64,000 nucleotides of DNA from JBEIGE01 sp040382055 (GCA_040382055.1 JBEIGE010000013.1:1-64000), one strand, 5' to 3'. Shown: positions 48,843 through 58,729, counted from the first letter of the stretch. Translations and numbers: made by a program. Notes: generated by a model from the sequence alone, not told the origin.

Positions 48843-50288
48843 TCATGCAAGTCCTGACAGCTTGTGGTGGGAAGATTGGGTGTTCTCAATCGCTTGATGC
48901 CCGAGGGAACCTGCCAGCATGCCCACCAGGGCAGCCAAAATACCCGCCAACTGTCCTGGAAACTCAAGTCCTGCAGGTGTCAGCAGAAAAATAACCCACG
49001 TCAGCAAGCCCATCACGATCGAGAAAATCGCACCCTGTGTGGTGGCCTTCTTCCAGTAAAGGCCAAACACCAGCGGAACAAATGCACCCACAAGGGTGAC
49101 CTGGTAGGCACCAGAAACCATTTCATAAATCGGAGTTCCCTGCATCAGGATGGCGTAAGCCAGTACCAAGGCACTGAACACCAGGACCGTGATGCGCATG
49201 GTTTTGAGCTCCTGTTGGTCGCTCATCCGGGGCTTTAACTGGCGCCAGATATTCTCAACAAATGTGACACTGGGGGCGAGCAAGGTAGCTGAGGCAGTGG
49301 ACTTAATGGCTGAGAGCAAAGCTCCAAAAAAAAGCACCTGCATGACAAACGGCATTTTTTCAAGTACCAGCGTTGGCAGCACCTTTTGCGGATCATCCTG
49401 CAGCAACTCAGCGGTACGCTCGGGCATGATGATGAGTGCACTGACCACCAGAAACATGGGCACAAACGCAAACAGAATGTAAAAAACACCCCCCAGAATC
49501 GGGCCCCGGGTAGAGGCCTTCACGCTGTTGGCCGACATCACCCTTTGAAAAACATCCTGTTGCGGAATCGATCCCAGCATGATGGTGATGGCTGCTGCAA
49601 GGAAGAAAAGCATATCCTTGAGGCTTGGCTCCGGCCAGAACTGGAACATATCACGGCTGATAGCCAGGCTGACCACCTTGTCAGCACCACCCGCCATGCC
49701 ACTGGCAAAAATAGCCAGGACTGAAAGACCCACCACCAGAATGATCATCTGGAAAAAGTCGGTAATAGCCACAGACCACATACCGCCAAAGAGGGTGTAA
49801 GCCAGGATAGACACAACACCGATGACCATGCCTACAGGAATTGAGATAGCAGCACCTGACAGCACGTTAAACACCAGGCCCAAGGCTGTGACCTGTGCCG
49901 AGACCCAGCCCAGATAGCTCAACATGATGATCAATGAACACACCACCTCAACCTTGCGCCCATAGCGCTCCCGGTAATAGTCGCTGATGGTGAGCAAGGT
50001 CATTCGGTAAAGCTTGCCTGCGAAAAAAAGCCCGACCAGAATCAGACAGCTGCCAGCCCCGAAAGGGTCTTCAACCACACTTCCCAGACCGCCATTGACA
50101 AACTTGGCAGGGATGCCCAGCACTGTCTCCGAGCCGAACCATGTTGCAAACGTGGTGGTGACGATCATGATCAAGGGGAGCTTGCGACCGGCGATGGCAA
50201 AGTCAGCGGAGTTCTTGACCCGCTTGGCAGCAAACAAGCCAATCGCGATCGTGATCAGCAAATAAAAAATGACCAGTGTCAGCAGCAC
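48843..50288 (-). CDS. Sodium:solute symporter family protein
   Basis: 481 residues with about 13 hydrophobic segments, consistent with the SSS (LeuT-fold) family. The first helix 'MLLTLVIFYLLITIAIGLFA', then 'ADFAIAGRKLPLIMIVTTTF' and 'GIPAKFVNGGLGSVVEDPFG', are typical of SSS members annotated as pantothenate- or proline-like symporters. It should bring a solute in with sodium; the substrate cannot be told. It lies between ubiB and the FmdB gene, same strand, with no obvious functional link to either. Confidence 0.88.
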   Translation of the reverse strand: MLLTLVIFYLLITIAIGLFAAKRVKNSADFAIAGRKLPLIMIVTTTFATWFGSETVLGIPAKFVNGGLGSVVEDPFGAGSCLILVGLFFAGKLYRMTLLTISDYYRERYGRKVEVVCSLIIMLSYLGWVSAQVTALGLVFNVLSGAAISIPVGMVIGVVSILAYTLFGGMWSVAITDFFQMIILVVGLSVLAIFASGMAGGADKVVSLAISRDMFQFWPEPSLKDMLFFLAAAITIMLGSIPQQDVFQRVMSANSVKASTRGPILGGVFYILFAFVPMFLVVSALIIMPERTAELLQDDPQKVLPTLVLEKMPFVMQVLFFGALLSAIKSTASATLLAPSVTFVENIWRQLKPRMSDQQELKTMRITVLVFSALVLAYAILMQGTPIYEMVSGAYQVTLVGAFVPLVFGLYWKKATTQGAIFSIVMGLLTWVIFLLTPAGLEFPGQLAGILAALVGMLAGSLGHQAIENTQSSHHKLSGLA

Positions 50289-50333
50289 CTCGAACTCCTT
50301 TGCAACCCGTCGATAAAGAGTTAATTTCCCAAA

Positions 50334-51899
50334 CTAAAAAATTCTGACGCGCGCCATCAAGTGCATCAAGACCAGCCCCAATACAAAACCCAGGAAACCA
50401 TAGATCAGGCATTGCAGCAGACGATTGGTTCGCCGTTGTTCGGCCAACAACTCCTGGAGTTCCCCGCGATCGCGGGCAGGTGGCTGTTTCAGGTAGTCGT
50501 GGAGCAGGCGTGGCAATTCAGGCAATATCTTGGCGTATCGGGGAGCCTGATCCTTGAGTTGCTCAAACAGCTTTTTCGGCCCGACCTGCTCAATCATCCA
50601 TTTTTCCAAAAACGGCTTGGCTGTGCTCCAAAGATCAAGATCGGGATCCAGATCACGACCCAGACCTTCAATGTTGAGCAAGGTTTTTTGCAACAACACC
50701 AGTTGCGGTTGAATTTCCACTTCAAAACGGCGTGAGGTCTGGAACAAACGCATGAGCACCATACCCAATGAAATTTCTTTCAGGGGACGGTCAAAGTAAG
50801 GCTCGCAGACTGCGCGGATGGCTCCTTCAAGTTCATCAACACGGGTTTTCGCCGGTACCCAACCTGACTCGATGTGCAACTCGGCCACACGTTTGTAATC
50901 GCGACGGAAGAACGCCGAAAAGTTTTGCGCAAGGTACTCCTTGTCTGACTCAGTGAGCGTGCCGACAATGCCGAAATCAAGCGAAATGTAGCGCCCGAAG
51001 GTAGCAGGATCCAGACTGACCTGAATATTTCCTGGATGCATGTCCGCATGAAAGAAACCATCCCGAAACACCTGGGTAAAAAACAGTGTCACACCATCAC
51101 GCGCGAGCTTGGGAATGTCGACGCCAGCATCACGCAAACGCTGAGTCTGACTGATGGGAATGCCATGCATGCGCTCCATGACGATGACATCGGGCATGCA
51201 GTAATCCCAGAACATTTCAGGAATCAGCACCAGATTGAGTCCAGCCATGTTGCGGCGTAGCTGTGCTGCGCTGGAGGCTTCACGCACAAGATCTAGCTCG
51301 TCATGCAGGTATTTGTCAAACTCTGCCACCACTTCGCGTGGCTTGAGTCGTTTGCCGTCGCTGGACAAACTGCCCACCCAGCCAGCCATCATTCGCATCA
51401 GGCGCAGGTCTTTCTCAATAGCTGTCTGCATGCCAGGGCGCAACACTTTAACAGCCACCTCGCGCTCAACACCTTGACGGTCGCGGATCTTGGCAAAATG
51501 AACCTGTGCAATCGAAGCACTGGCTACCGGTTCACGGTCAAACTCGGTGAAGATCTCACCCACAGGTTTGCGAAATGCACGCTCAATGCTGGCCACTGCC
51601 ACATCGGAGCTGAATGGCGGCACCCGATCTTGCAAGAGCGCGAGTTCATTGGCGATGTCGACCGGCATCAGGTCTCGACGGGTCGAGAGAACCTGTCCGA
51701 ACTTCACAAAAATGGGGCCTAGCCGCTCAAGCGCTTCGCGCAATCGCTGACCACGCGGCGCTTGCAGATTTCGACCCAGCGAGACAATTCGGGCAATGAC
51801 CCGCAGCCAAGGCTTCTGAAAACTGGTGAGAAAAAGCTCATCCAGACCGTAACGAAGTACGATCCACACGATAAAAAAGCTGCGGAAAATCCGCCTCAT
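50334..51899 (-). CDS. ubiB: Ubiquinone biosynthesis protein UbiB
   Basis: 521 residues. It is an atypical ADCK/UbiB kinase-like ATPase needed for ubiquinone synthesis. The signature KxGQ is in 'PIFVKFGQVLSTRRDLMP', with 'SIAQVHFAKIRDRQGVEREV', 'DGFFHADMHPGNIQVSLD' and 'SLDFGIVGTL'. A C-terminal hydrophobic segment ('CLIYGFLGFVLGLVLMHLM') anchors it in the inner membrane. Its start overlaps the ubiJ stop by four bases (ATGA), so the two are coupled. Confidence 0.95.
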   Translation of the reverse strand: MRRIFRSFFIVWIVLRYGLDELFLTSFQKPWLRVIARIVSLGRNLQAPRGQRLREALERLGPIFVKFGQVLSTRRDLMPVDIANELALLQDRVPPFSSDVAVASIERAFRKPVGEIFTEFDREPVASASIAQVHFAKIRDRQGVEREVAVKVLRPGMQTAIEKDLRLMRMMAGWVGSLSSDGKRLKPREVVAEFDKYLHDELDLVREASSAAQLRRNMAGLNLVLIPEMFWDYCMPDVIVMERMHGIPISQTQRLRDAGVDIPKLARDGVTLFFTQVFRDGFFHADMHPGNIQVSLDPATFGRYISLDFGIVGTLTESDKEYLAQNFSAFFRRDYKRVAELHIESGWVPAKTRVDELEGAIRAVCEPYFDRPLKEISLGMVLMRLFQTSRRFEVEIQPQLVLLQKTLLNIEGLGRDLDPDLDLWSTAKPFLEKWMIEQVGPKKLFEQLKDQAPRYAKILPELPRLLHDYLKQPPARDRGELQELLAEQRRTNRLLQCLIYGFLGFVLGLVLMHLMARVRIF

Positions 51900-52453
51900 G
51901 AGGGAACCTCAGTCGTTCTTGCGTCAAGACGCATGGACACAAACTCGCGCAATTCCTGAGCAAAGCGACGCGAGGCCCTGCACAAGGTATGGGCAGCTAC
52001 GTCTCCCACAACGCGCGACAGGTCTTCTTCAATATCCCAACGAACATGATCAACCAACCAGTTGACCTCGGCGGCCAGTTGGACATCACCATGAATGCGC
52101 ACCGCAGGCTTGTCACCGCGCAATACGCCCTTGATCAGGGTAAACGGCGACTCTTCGGTGATTGAAAGTGTTAAATCTACGGCCGCATCCGGGCTTGCAC
52201 AGTCCAGTAAGCCGGCTGGTGTGGCAACCCATTTGAGTGACAAATGCCGCCACTGGAACAACACAACGCGCCCCTTCTGCCGGGCCAGACGCGCCGTAGC
52301 CTCTTGTTCCTGAAGCAAAATATGGTTGAGAAGCAGCACGATCCGACGTTGCATTTCTTCAAGCGCCCAGGTGGGCGGGGAAAATTGCGGCAACTGCTTG
52401 CTGAGGTTCTGGAATACCTGCTCAAGAAATGAAAAAGGGGGCTGTGTTGTCAT
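51896..52453 (-). CDS. ubiJ: Ubiquinone biosynthesis accessory factor UbiJ (SCP2 domain)
   Basis: 185 residues. The SCP2-type lipid-binding domain lies in about residues 45-130 ('GRVVLFQWRHLSLKWVATPA', 'SITEESPFTLIKGVLRGDKP'). The C-terminal helical part ends 'ELREFVSMRLDARTTE'. UbiJ helps assemble the soluble Ubi complex and binds ubiquinone precursors. The position between ubiE (with Tim44 in between) and ubiB, and the coupling to ubiB, support the call. The sequence alone is weakly conserved. Confidence 0.85.
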   Translation of the reverse strand: MTTQPPFSFLEQVFQNLSKQLPQFSPPTWALEEMQRRIVLLLNHILLQEQEATARLARQKGRVVLFQWRHLSLKWVATPAGLLDCASPDAAVDLTLSITEESPFTLIKGVLRGDKPAVRIHGDVQLAAEVNWLVDHVRWDIEEDLSRVVGDVAAHTLCRASRRFAQELREFVSMRLDARTTEVPS

Positions 52454-52476
52454 AGCCCCCGATTATTCCCCGAAAT

Positions 52477-52488
52477 GATCCTAGGATC
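52477..52488. other. 12-bp perfect palindrome between Tim44 gene and ubiJ
   Basis: GATCCTAGGATC fills part of the 35-base gap between the Tim44-like gene and ubiJ, directly after the Tim44 stop. It could be a protein-binding site or a weak hairpin. Nothing in the sequence decides. Confidence 0.4.
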
Positions 52489-53475
52489 TTATTGCAGGGC
52501 TTGAACTCCTGCCACCAGCCAGCCACTGTTGCCGCTCTTGGGCTTGGTCATATTCCAGACCTCACGGAATGGGCTTGGACCTGCCGAGGGCTCCTCGCGG
52601 ATCATGCCGGAAAACTCTACGCTGGCCATATAGTCATTCCCGAGATCCTCAATCCCAAGCAATTGCGCTTCAATCATCACCACATCGGTTTGATTGACCG
52701 GGCCACCGGTGTGCGCTTCACGCTCATTAAGTTGCTGCTGGATTTCCTTAAGCATGTTGTCAGTCATCATGCTGCGCAACGCAGAGAGGTCGGAATTGTC
52801 CCAGGCGGCCTGAAGCGTGACAAAGTTGCCTTTGGCTGCTCTGAGGAAACCGTCGGTGTCAAAGTCAACAGGAATGGCCCAGTTGGTACTTCCAGAGAGT
52901 GCCGACCCAATCATCGAACCGGAGGAAGACTGGGGAGCCAATGAGTCAAAAGCACTGGTCGAACGCTCCCAGGGGCGGGCAGAAGAATCATTGCCAACGT
53001 TTTCGGGACGATAAGCCTGTGGCGACTGAGCATGTCCCGCGCCAGCACCTTGAAAGGCAAAGGGACTGGCGTTTTGGTTTGCGCCCTGGCTTTGTGCTGC
53101 ACGGCGATTGCGCATGAACCAGCCTATAGCCACCATGGCAATCAGGACGATCAGGGCAATCATCATGAATTCCCCAAACGCCTCACCCATGCCAAGCGAA
53201 CTGGCCAGCCAGGCCAGACCCAGGCCAGCGGCCAAGCCACCCAGCATGGCACCCCACGGCCGTTTTGGAGCAGCCGCTGCCGGTGGTGTGGCGGGTTTGG
53301 CTGCAGCAGCGCTTTGCGTTGGTGCAGCTGCGGGCGCATTGGGGGCCGCATCACGCTTGGTCACATTGCTGGACTGTTGGCCCACCGATTTACCGCCGCC
53401 CATGCGCTTGGCGGCCTCAGCGTTGATACTGCCGAGTGTGAGTACCAAAGAAAGCGCTAAAGTTAAAAGCCTCAT
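52489..53475 (-). CDS. Tim44-like domain protein
   Basis: 328 residues. A signal peptide ('MRLLTLALSLVLTLGSINAE') is followed by a Pro/Ala-rich linker, a hydrophobic segment near 95-125 ('MGEAFGEFMMIALIVLIAMV') and a C-terminal Tim44/MBA1-like domain ('FLRAAKGNFVTLQAAWDNSD', 'AQLLGIEDLGNDYMASVEFS'). The domain is related to mitochondrial Tim44 and to ribosomal L45, but the bacterial role is not established. It sits between ubiE and ubiJ in the same direction, a common order in Betaproteobacteria, which hints at a membrane-linked function. Confidence 0.88.
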   Translation of the reverse strand: MRLLTLALSLVLTLGSINAEAAKRMGGGKSVGQQSSNVTKRDAAPNAPAAAPTQSAAAAKPATPPAAAAPKRPWGAMLGGLAAGLGLAWLASSLGMGEAFGEFMMIALIVLIAMVAIGWFMRNRRAAQSQGANQNASPFAFQGAGAGHAQSPQAYRPENVGNDSSARPWERSTSAFDSLAPQSSSGSMIGSALSGSTNWAIPVDFDTDGFLRAAKGNFVTLQAAWDNSDLSALRSMMTDNMLKEIQQQLNEREAHTGGPVNQTDVVMIEAQLLGIEDLGNDYMASVEFSGMIREEPSAGPSPFREVWNMTKPKSGNSGWLVAGVQALQ

Positions 53476-53518
53476 GTCATCTCCAATTCAATCAATCAAT
53501 TCAATACAAAAAGAACTG

Positions 53519-54250
53519 CTAACACTTGATTCCAACATGCAATGCCACCACCCCGCCTGCCAGGTTATGAATGTCCACATGGTTAAAACCCCCATTTTTC
53601 ATAAGGGTTTTGAGTTCTTCTTGGCCAGGATGCATGCGAATTGACTCCGCAAGGTACTTGTAGCTGGCAGAGTCATTGGCCACCCATTGGCCGAGTTTGG
53701 GCAAAACCTTGAAGGAGTACCAGTCGTAAATTTTTTCCAGGGGTGGTGCGACTTTTGAAAACTCAAGCACCAGAAGCTTACCGCCCGGTTTGAGAACCCG
53801 GTTCATCTGAGCAAGAGCCTGATCTTTGTGCGTCATGTTGCGCAGACCGAATGCGACGCTGACCAGATCAAAGTGCTCGTCCCCGAATGGCAGTTTTTCT
53901 GCATCGCATACCAGGGTGGGCAATGCAAGGCCTTCGTTGAGAAGTCGATCACGGCCGGTCCGCAACATGGCTTCGTTAATGTCCGTATGAAATACACGTC
54001 CAGATTTGCCAACTTTTTTTGAGAAGGCCAACGCCAAATCGCCCGTTCCTCCAGCAATGTCGAGTACCTGATGCCCTTCGTGTAGATCGGCCACCAGTAC
54101 GGTGTAAGCCTTCCATGCACGATGCAAACCGAGCGACATCAAGTCGTTCATCACATCGTATTTGGAGGCGACCGAGTCAAAAACGCCCCGGACACGGCGG
54201 GCTTTTTGGGCCTCGTCTACGGATTCAAAACCAAAATGAGTAGAAGCCAT
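53519..54250 (-). CDS. ubiE: Ubiquinone/menaquinone biosynthesis C-methyltransferase
   Basis: 243 residues from the ATG at 54250 ('MASTHFGFESVDEAQKARR'); the longer frame upstream overlaps the DUF971 gene. It is a SAM-dependent C-methyltransferase acting on the benzoquinol ring. Motifs are 'VFDSVASKYDVMNDLMSLGLH', SAM site 'HQVLDIAGGTGDLALAFSK' and the closing 'NHVDIHNLAGGVVALHVG'. It is followed by the Tim44-like gene, ubiJ and ubiB, giving a ubiquinone block on one strand. Confidence 0.96.
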   Translation of the reverse strand: MASTHFGFESVDEAQKARRVRGVFDSVASKYDVMNDLMSLGLHRAWKAYTVLVADLHEGHQVLDIAGGTGDLALAFSKKVGKSGRVFHTDINEAMLRTGRDRLLNEGLALPTLVCDAEKLPFGDEHFDLVSVAFGLRNMTHKDQALAQMNRVLKPGGKLLVLEFSKVAPPLEKIYDWYSFKVLPKLGQWVANDSASYKYLAESIRMHPGQEELKTLMKNGGFNHVDIHNLAGGVVALHVGIKC

Positions 54251-54255
54251 GGTGC

Positions 54256-54669
54256 TTAATGGCTGCTGCAACTGTGACCTGCCTTCTCGAGCATAGGTGC
54301 ATCCCGTTCGACGCCCGCAGCTTTGAGCCGCGCCTCGTACTCTTGCCATAGGCTGTCCATTTTTGAGCCCAGAAAATAAAGGTAATCCCAGGAAAAAATG
54401 CCGGTATCGTGCCCATCTGAGAAACTGGGCTGCACCGCATAATTGCCCACGGGCTCCAACCCGGCCAGATCCACATCTCGTTTGCCCGTTTGTAAAACTT
54501 CTTGGCCGGGCCCATGCCCCTGGACCTCTGCAGACGGTGAATAAATGCGCATTAATTCAAAAGGGATCCTAAATTGCGCACCGTCTGAAAAAGAAACCTC
54601 CAACACCTTGGACTGGCTGTGAACCGTCAAGGATTGGGGTGTTGGAGCGCCAGATTGCAAACCAGCCAT
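54256..54669 (-). CDS. DUF971 family protein
   Basis: 137 residues. 'PQSLTVHSQSKVLEVSFSDG' and 'FELMRIYSPSAEVQGHGPG', then 'VGNYAVQPSFSDGHDTGIFS' and 'WDYLYFLG', match DUF971, the small domain also found at the N-terminus of gamma-butyrobetaine hydroxylase. It is thought to bind metal or act in Fe-S or quinone-related processes, but no role is proven. Five bases separate it from ubiE, so it is probably the first gene of that operon. Confidence 0.92.
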   Translation of the reverse strand: MAGLQSGAPTPQSLTVHSQSKVLEVSFSDGAQFRIPFELMRIYSPSAEVQGHGPGQEVLQTGKRDVDLAGLEPVGNYAVQPSFSDGHDTGIFSWDYLYFLGSKMDSLWQEYEARLKAAGVERDAPMLEKAGHSCSSH

Positions 54670-54772
54670 AAGAAAACCTGAGAAATTAGTGGATTAGCAT
54701 TGCAAGATATCACAAGGTGCCGATTGACGCACCGCAGAGGTGCATTAACGGGCGCTTATCAAGCTGCTCGGC

Positions 54773-57700
54773 TCAAACCAATACGCGCTCAATCCCGCCG
54801 TTGTTGGCCGCTTGAACATAAGCGGGCATCCATTGGTCACCGAGGATTTGATTGGCCATTTCAACCACAATATAGTCCGCTTTGAGCAACCCATTTTGCA
54901 AGTCATCCCCATATCGGCTCAAGCCCTGAAGGCAGCTCGGGCAACTGGTGAGAATTTTGATATCGGCCTTGGCGCCTGATGCGACTGGGCTGCTATTGCC
55001 TGAAATGGGATCTGAGGCAAGCAGACTACGTAGCGCAGTTTCATCCTTGCGTAATTCTTCTTCTTTGCGAAAACGGATTTGAGTTGAGATGTCAGGGCGA
55101 GTGACACCCAGGGTGCCGGATTCGCCACAGCACCGCTCGCTCTTGAGCACCTTGTCACCAACCAAGGCCTTGACCGTTTTCATCGGATCCTGCAGCTTCA
55201 TGGGGCTGTGACAGGGGTCGTGATAAAGGTAGGCACCATCACCCTGCAAGGTGATTCCCTTTTCCAGCAGGTATTCGTGAATATCGATGATGCGGCAGTC
55301 CGGGAAGATTTTGTCAAATTCATACCCTTGCAATTGGTCGTAACAGGTACCGCAACTCACCACCACCGTTTTGATGTCCAGATAATTCAAAGTGTTGGCC
55401 ACCCTGTGGAAAAGAACCCGGTTGTCAGTGATGATTTTTTCGGCTTTGTCGAACTGCCCCGAACCGCGCTGGGGATAACCACAACACAGGTAACCCGGCG
55501 GCAGCACGGTCTGCACGCCCGCATGCCACAGCATGGCCTGGGTAGCCAGCCCAACCTGAGAGAAAAGTCGCTCCGAGCCGCAACCCGGAAAATAAAATAC
55601 CGCTTCGGTCTCTGAGGTGGTGGTTTTGGGGTTGCGGATGATGGGCACGTAGTCGCTGTCTTCAATGTCCAGCAGGGCACGCGCGGTTTTCTTGGGTAGA
55701 TTACCCGGCATTTTCTTGTTGATGAAGTGAATCACCTGCTCTTTGAGCGGAGCTTTGCCTGCCGTAGACGGTGGCTGGCTGGTTTGCTTGCGGGCAAAGG
55801 TTCGCAACACGTCGTTGGCCAGGCGCTGCGCCTTAAAGCCCACATCGACCATCGCAGAACGCATGACTTTGATGGTTTGCGGGTTGGTTGCATTCAAAAA
55901 CAACATGGCTGCGGCGTTACCCGGCCGAAACGACTTTTGCCCCATTTTGCGCAACAGGTTGCGCATGTTCATGGACACTTCGCCAAAATCGATCTTGACC
56001 GGGCAGGGCGACAGACATTTGTGGCACACCGTGCAGTGGTCGGCCACGTCCTCAAACTCTTCCCAATGCCGGATCGAGATACCGCGACGGGTTTGCTCCT
56101 CATACAGAAAAGCCTCCACCAGCAGCGAGGTGGCCAGGATCTTGTTGCGCGGGCTATAAAACAAATTGGCGCGCGGCACATGGGTGGCACACACAGGCTT
56201 GCATTTTCCGCAACGCAAACAATCTTTCACGCTGTCGGCAATGGCACCAATATCCGACTGCTGCATGATGAGCGATTCGTGGCCCATCAAGCCGAAGCTT
56301 GGTGTGTAAGCATTGGTCAAATCGGCGTAAAGCCCTTGTCCCAATTCATTGGTATGCTCTTTATTTCGGAGCAATTTTCCTTTATTGAAACGTCCTTGCG
56401 GATCCACCCGGTTCTTGTAGTCGGTAAAGGGAGCAAGCTCTTCTTCGGTCAAAAACTCCAGCTTGGTAATGCCGATGCCGTGCTCGCCGGAAATGACACC
56501 ATCGAGTGAACGCGCTAAAACCATGATGCGCTTGACCGAGCTGTGCGCCGTTTGAAGCATCTCGTAGTCATCGCTATTGACCGGGATATTGGTATGCACA
56601 TTGCCGTCACCGGCGTGCATGTGCAAGGCCACCCAGACGCGGCCTTTAAGAACCCGCTGGTGGATGGCGTTGCATTCTTTCAAAATCGGCTCGAAGGCAA
56701 CGCCTGAAAAAATAGATTGCAACTCGGCCCGCAATTGGGTTTTCCAACTGGCACGCAAAGTATGTTCCTGCAGCTGGCTAAACAGTAGATCGACGTCATG
56801 CAACCACTGCATCCACTGGGCGCGAACGGCAGCGATCAAGGCCAACGCTTGCGCAACACGGTCCTCCATCAATTCGGCAGACGGGATTTCGCTGGCATCG
56901 TCCTGCTTGCCCAAGGACAGATTTCCGTGCTCAAAATATGCTTCGAGTTCGTTGCACAGCTTGATCTTGTTTTGCAGACTCAGCTCGATGTTAATACGCT
57001 CTATGCCATCGCTGTACTCGGCCATACGCGGCAAGGGGATCACCACGTCTTCGTTGATCTTGAAGGCATTGGTGTGTCTGGAAATGGCTGCAGTGCGTTT
57101 GCGGTCGAGCCAGAATTTTTTTCGCGCCTCCGGGCTGATCGCAATAAACCCTTCGCCGTTGCGTGAATTGGCAATTCGAACTACCTCTGAGGTGGCGCGT
57201 GCCACCGCATCGGCATCGTTGCCCGCAATATCACCGACCAGCACCATCTTGGGCAAGCCACCGCGTTTGGACTTGGTGGCATAGCCCACAGCCTTGAGGT
57301 AGCGGTCGTCCAGATGTTCCAAGCCTGCCAGCAGAACCTGAGCAGCCCCCGATTCAGTCCCATCATTGCCATTGCGTTTTTGCAAGGCAAACATGTAGTC
57401 CTTGATCTCCACAATGCTGGGAACCGCATCGCGCGCATTGCCAAAAAACTCGAGGCACACCGTGCGCACATGGCTGGGCATGCGGTGCAAGACCCAACGC
57501 GCACTGGTAATCAGGCCGTCGCAACCTTCTTTCTGGATGCCCGGCAGGCCGCTTAAAAACTTGTCAGTGACATCCTTGCCCAGACCCTCCTTGCGAAACT
57601 TCGCGCCTGGAATCTCCAAGCGCTCACTTCGGATCAGGGTTTTGCCATCGGCATGGTAGTAATTCAGCTCAAAACTGGCCATCTCCACATCATGGATCTT

Positions 57701-58729
57701 GCCCATATTGTGGTTAATCCGGACCACTTCCAGCCACAGTGCATCGGGCGTGACCATACGCCAAGACGCCAGATTGTCCAATGCTGTTCCCCACAGGACC
57801 GCCTTTTTGCCGCCTGCGTTCATGGCAATATTGCCGCCTATGCATGACGCCTCGGCTGAGGTAGGGTCTACCGCAAAAACCAGCCCCCCCCGCTCAGCAG
57901 CGTCTGCCACACGCTGGGTCACCACACCCACCTCGGTCCACAGGGTAGGTACTGGATGGGTCATGCCGGGCAGCGTCACCAGTTCCACTTGACTCATGGC
58001 CTCCAACTTTTCGGTGTTGATGACAGCACTTCTCCAGGACAAGGGAATAGCACCCCCGGTGTAACCGGTGCCGCCGCCCCTGGGGATGATGGTCAGCCCC
58101 AGATCGATGCAACCTTTGACAAGGCCGGCCATTTCGGCCTCGGTGTCTGGCGTGAGCACCACAAAAGGGTATTCCACGCGCCAGTCCGTAGCATCGGTGA
58201 CGTGAGAAACACGACTCAATCCGTCAAATTTGACGTTGTCCTTCGCAGTGAGCCGGCCTAATACGCGCATGGTTTTGCGCCGCAACTCTGTGGTGGCAAC
58301 AAAGGAATCATCAAAAGCCCGTACCGCACGGCTGGCATCTTTGAGCAGCTCTGACACCAGACTATCCCGCTCTGAATCGTCCTGCGGGGTACGACGCTTC
58401 TGGATTTCCGAGAGACGGTGATGCAAGGCATCGACCAGAAGGCGGCGTCGCTTGGGGTTATCCAGCAAGTCATCCTGCAAATACGGGTTGCGCTGGACCA
58501 CCCAGATATCGCCCAAAACCTCGTAAAGCATGCGCGCCGAGCGACCCGTTCTGCGCTCGTCCCTGAGCTGGTTCAATCGATCCCATGCCGGAACGCCCAA
58601 CAACCGGATGACGATTTCCCGATCGGAAAAAGAGGTGTAGTTGTAGGGAATCTCCCGGATTCGGTTGTTCGCCTGCGCCTGCAAAGGAGAAGGTGACAAA
58701 AGTCGGTCTAATGAGATTGGCGCATTCAT
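54773..58729 (-). CDS. Giant FAD/Fe-S oxidoreductase (DUF3683, D-lactate/glycolate dehydrogenase-like)
   Basis: 1318 residues in one chain. An N-terminal DUF3683 region (about 1-170) precedes a PCMH-type FAD-binding domain ('IIPRGGGTGYTGGAIPL') and its C-terminal partner, where 'HMHAGDGNVHTNIPVNSDDY' carries the expected His residues. Two [4Fe-4S] motifs follow ('CLRCGKCKPVC' and 'CTVCHKCLSPCP'). Two CCG cysteine-rich domains follow ('FYFPGCGSERLFS' to 'YLCCGYPQRGSGQ', and 'RCCGESGTLGV' with 'SCPSCLQGL'). This combines what GlcD/Dld and GlcF/LldE do as separate subunits. It probably oxidises a 2-hydroxyacid and passes electrons to quinone; the substrate is not known. It stands between the ubi genes and the divergent ugp operon. 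Confidence 0.88.
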   Translation of the reverse strand: MNAPISLDRLLSPSPLQAQANNRIREIPYNYTSFSDREIVIRLLGVPAWDRLNQLRDERRTGRSARMLYEVLGDIWVVQRNPYLQDDLLDNPKRRRLLVDALHHRLSEIQKRRTPQDDSERDSLVSELLKDASRAVRAFDDSFVATTELRRKTMRVLGRLTAKDNVKFDGLSRVSHVTDATDWRVEYPFVVLTPDTEAEMAGLVKGCIDLGLTIIPRGGGTGYTGGAIPLSWRSAVINTEKLEAMSQVELVTLPGMTHPVPTLWTEVGVVTQRVADAAERGGLVFAVDPTSAEASCIGGNIAMNAGGKKAVLWGTALDNLASWRMVTPDALWLEVVRINHNMGKIHDVEMASFELNYYHADGKTLIRSERLEIPGAKFRKEGLGKDVTDKFLSGLPGIQKEGCDGLITSARWVLHRMPSHVRTVCLEFFGNARDAVPSIVEIKDYMFALQKRNGNDGTESGAAQVLLAGLEHLDDRYLKAVGYATKSKRGGLPKMVLVGDIAGNDADAVARATSEVVRIANSRNGEGFIAISPEARKKFWLDRKRTAAISRHTNAFKINEDVVIPLPRMAEYSDGIERINIELSLQNKIKLCNELEAYFEHGNLSLGKQDDASEIPSAELMEDRVAQALALIAAVRAQWMQWLHDVDLLFSQLQEHTLRASWKTQLRAELQSIFSGVAFEPILKECNAIHQRVLKGRVWVALHMHAGDGNVHTNIPVNSDDYEMLQTAHSSVKRIMVLARSLDGVISGEHGIGITKLEFLTEEELAPFTDYKNRVDPQGRFNKGKLLRNKEHTNELGQGLYADLTNAYTPSFGLMGHESLIMQQSDIGAIADSVKDCLRCGKCKPVCATHVPRANLFYSPRNKILATSLLVEAFLYEEQTRRGISIRHWEEFEDVADHCTVCHKCLSPCPVKIDFGEVSMNMRNLLRKMGQKSFRPGNAAAMLFLNATNPQTIKVMRSAMVDVGFKAQRLANDVLRTFARKQTSQPPSTAGKAPLKEQVIHFINKKMPGNLPKKTARALLDIEDSDYVPIIRNPKTTTSETEAVFYFPGCGSERLFSQVGLATQAMLWHAGVQTVLPPGYLCCGYPQRGSGQFDKAEKIITDNRVLFHRVANTLNYLDIKTVVVSCGTCYDQLQGYEFDKIFPDCRIIDIHEYLLEKGITLQGDGAYLYHDPCHSPMKLQDPMKTVKALVGDKVLKSERCCGESGTLGVTRPDISTQIRFRKEEELRKDETALRSLLASDPISGNSSPVASGAKADIKILTSCPSCLQGLSRYGDDLQNGLLKADYIVVEMANQILGDQWMPAYVQAANNGGIERVLV

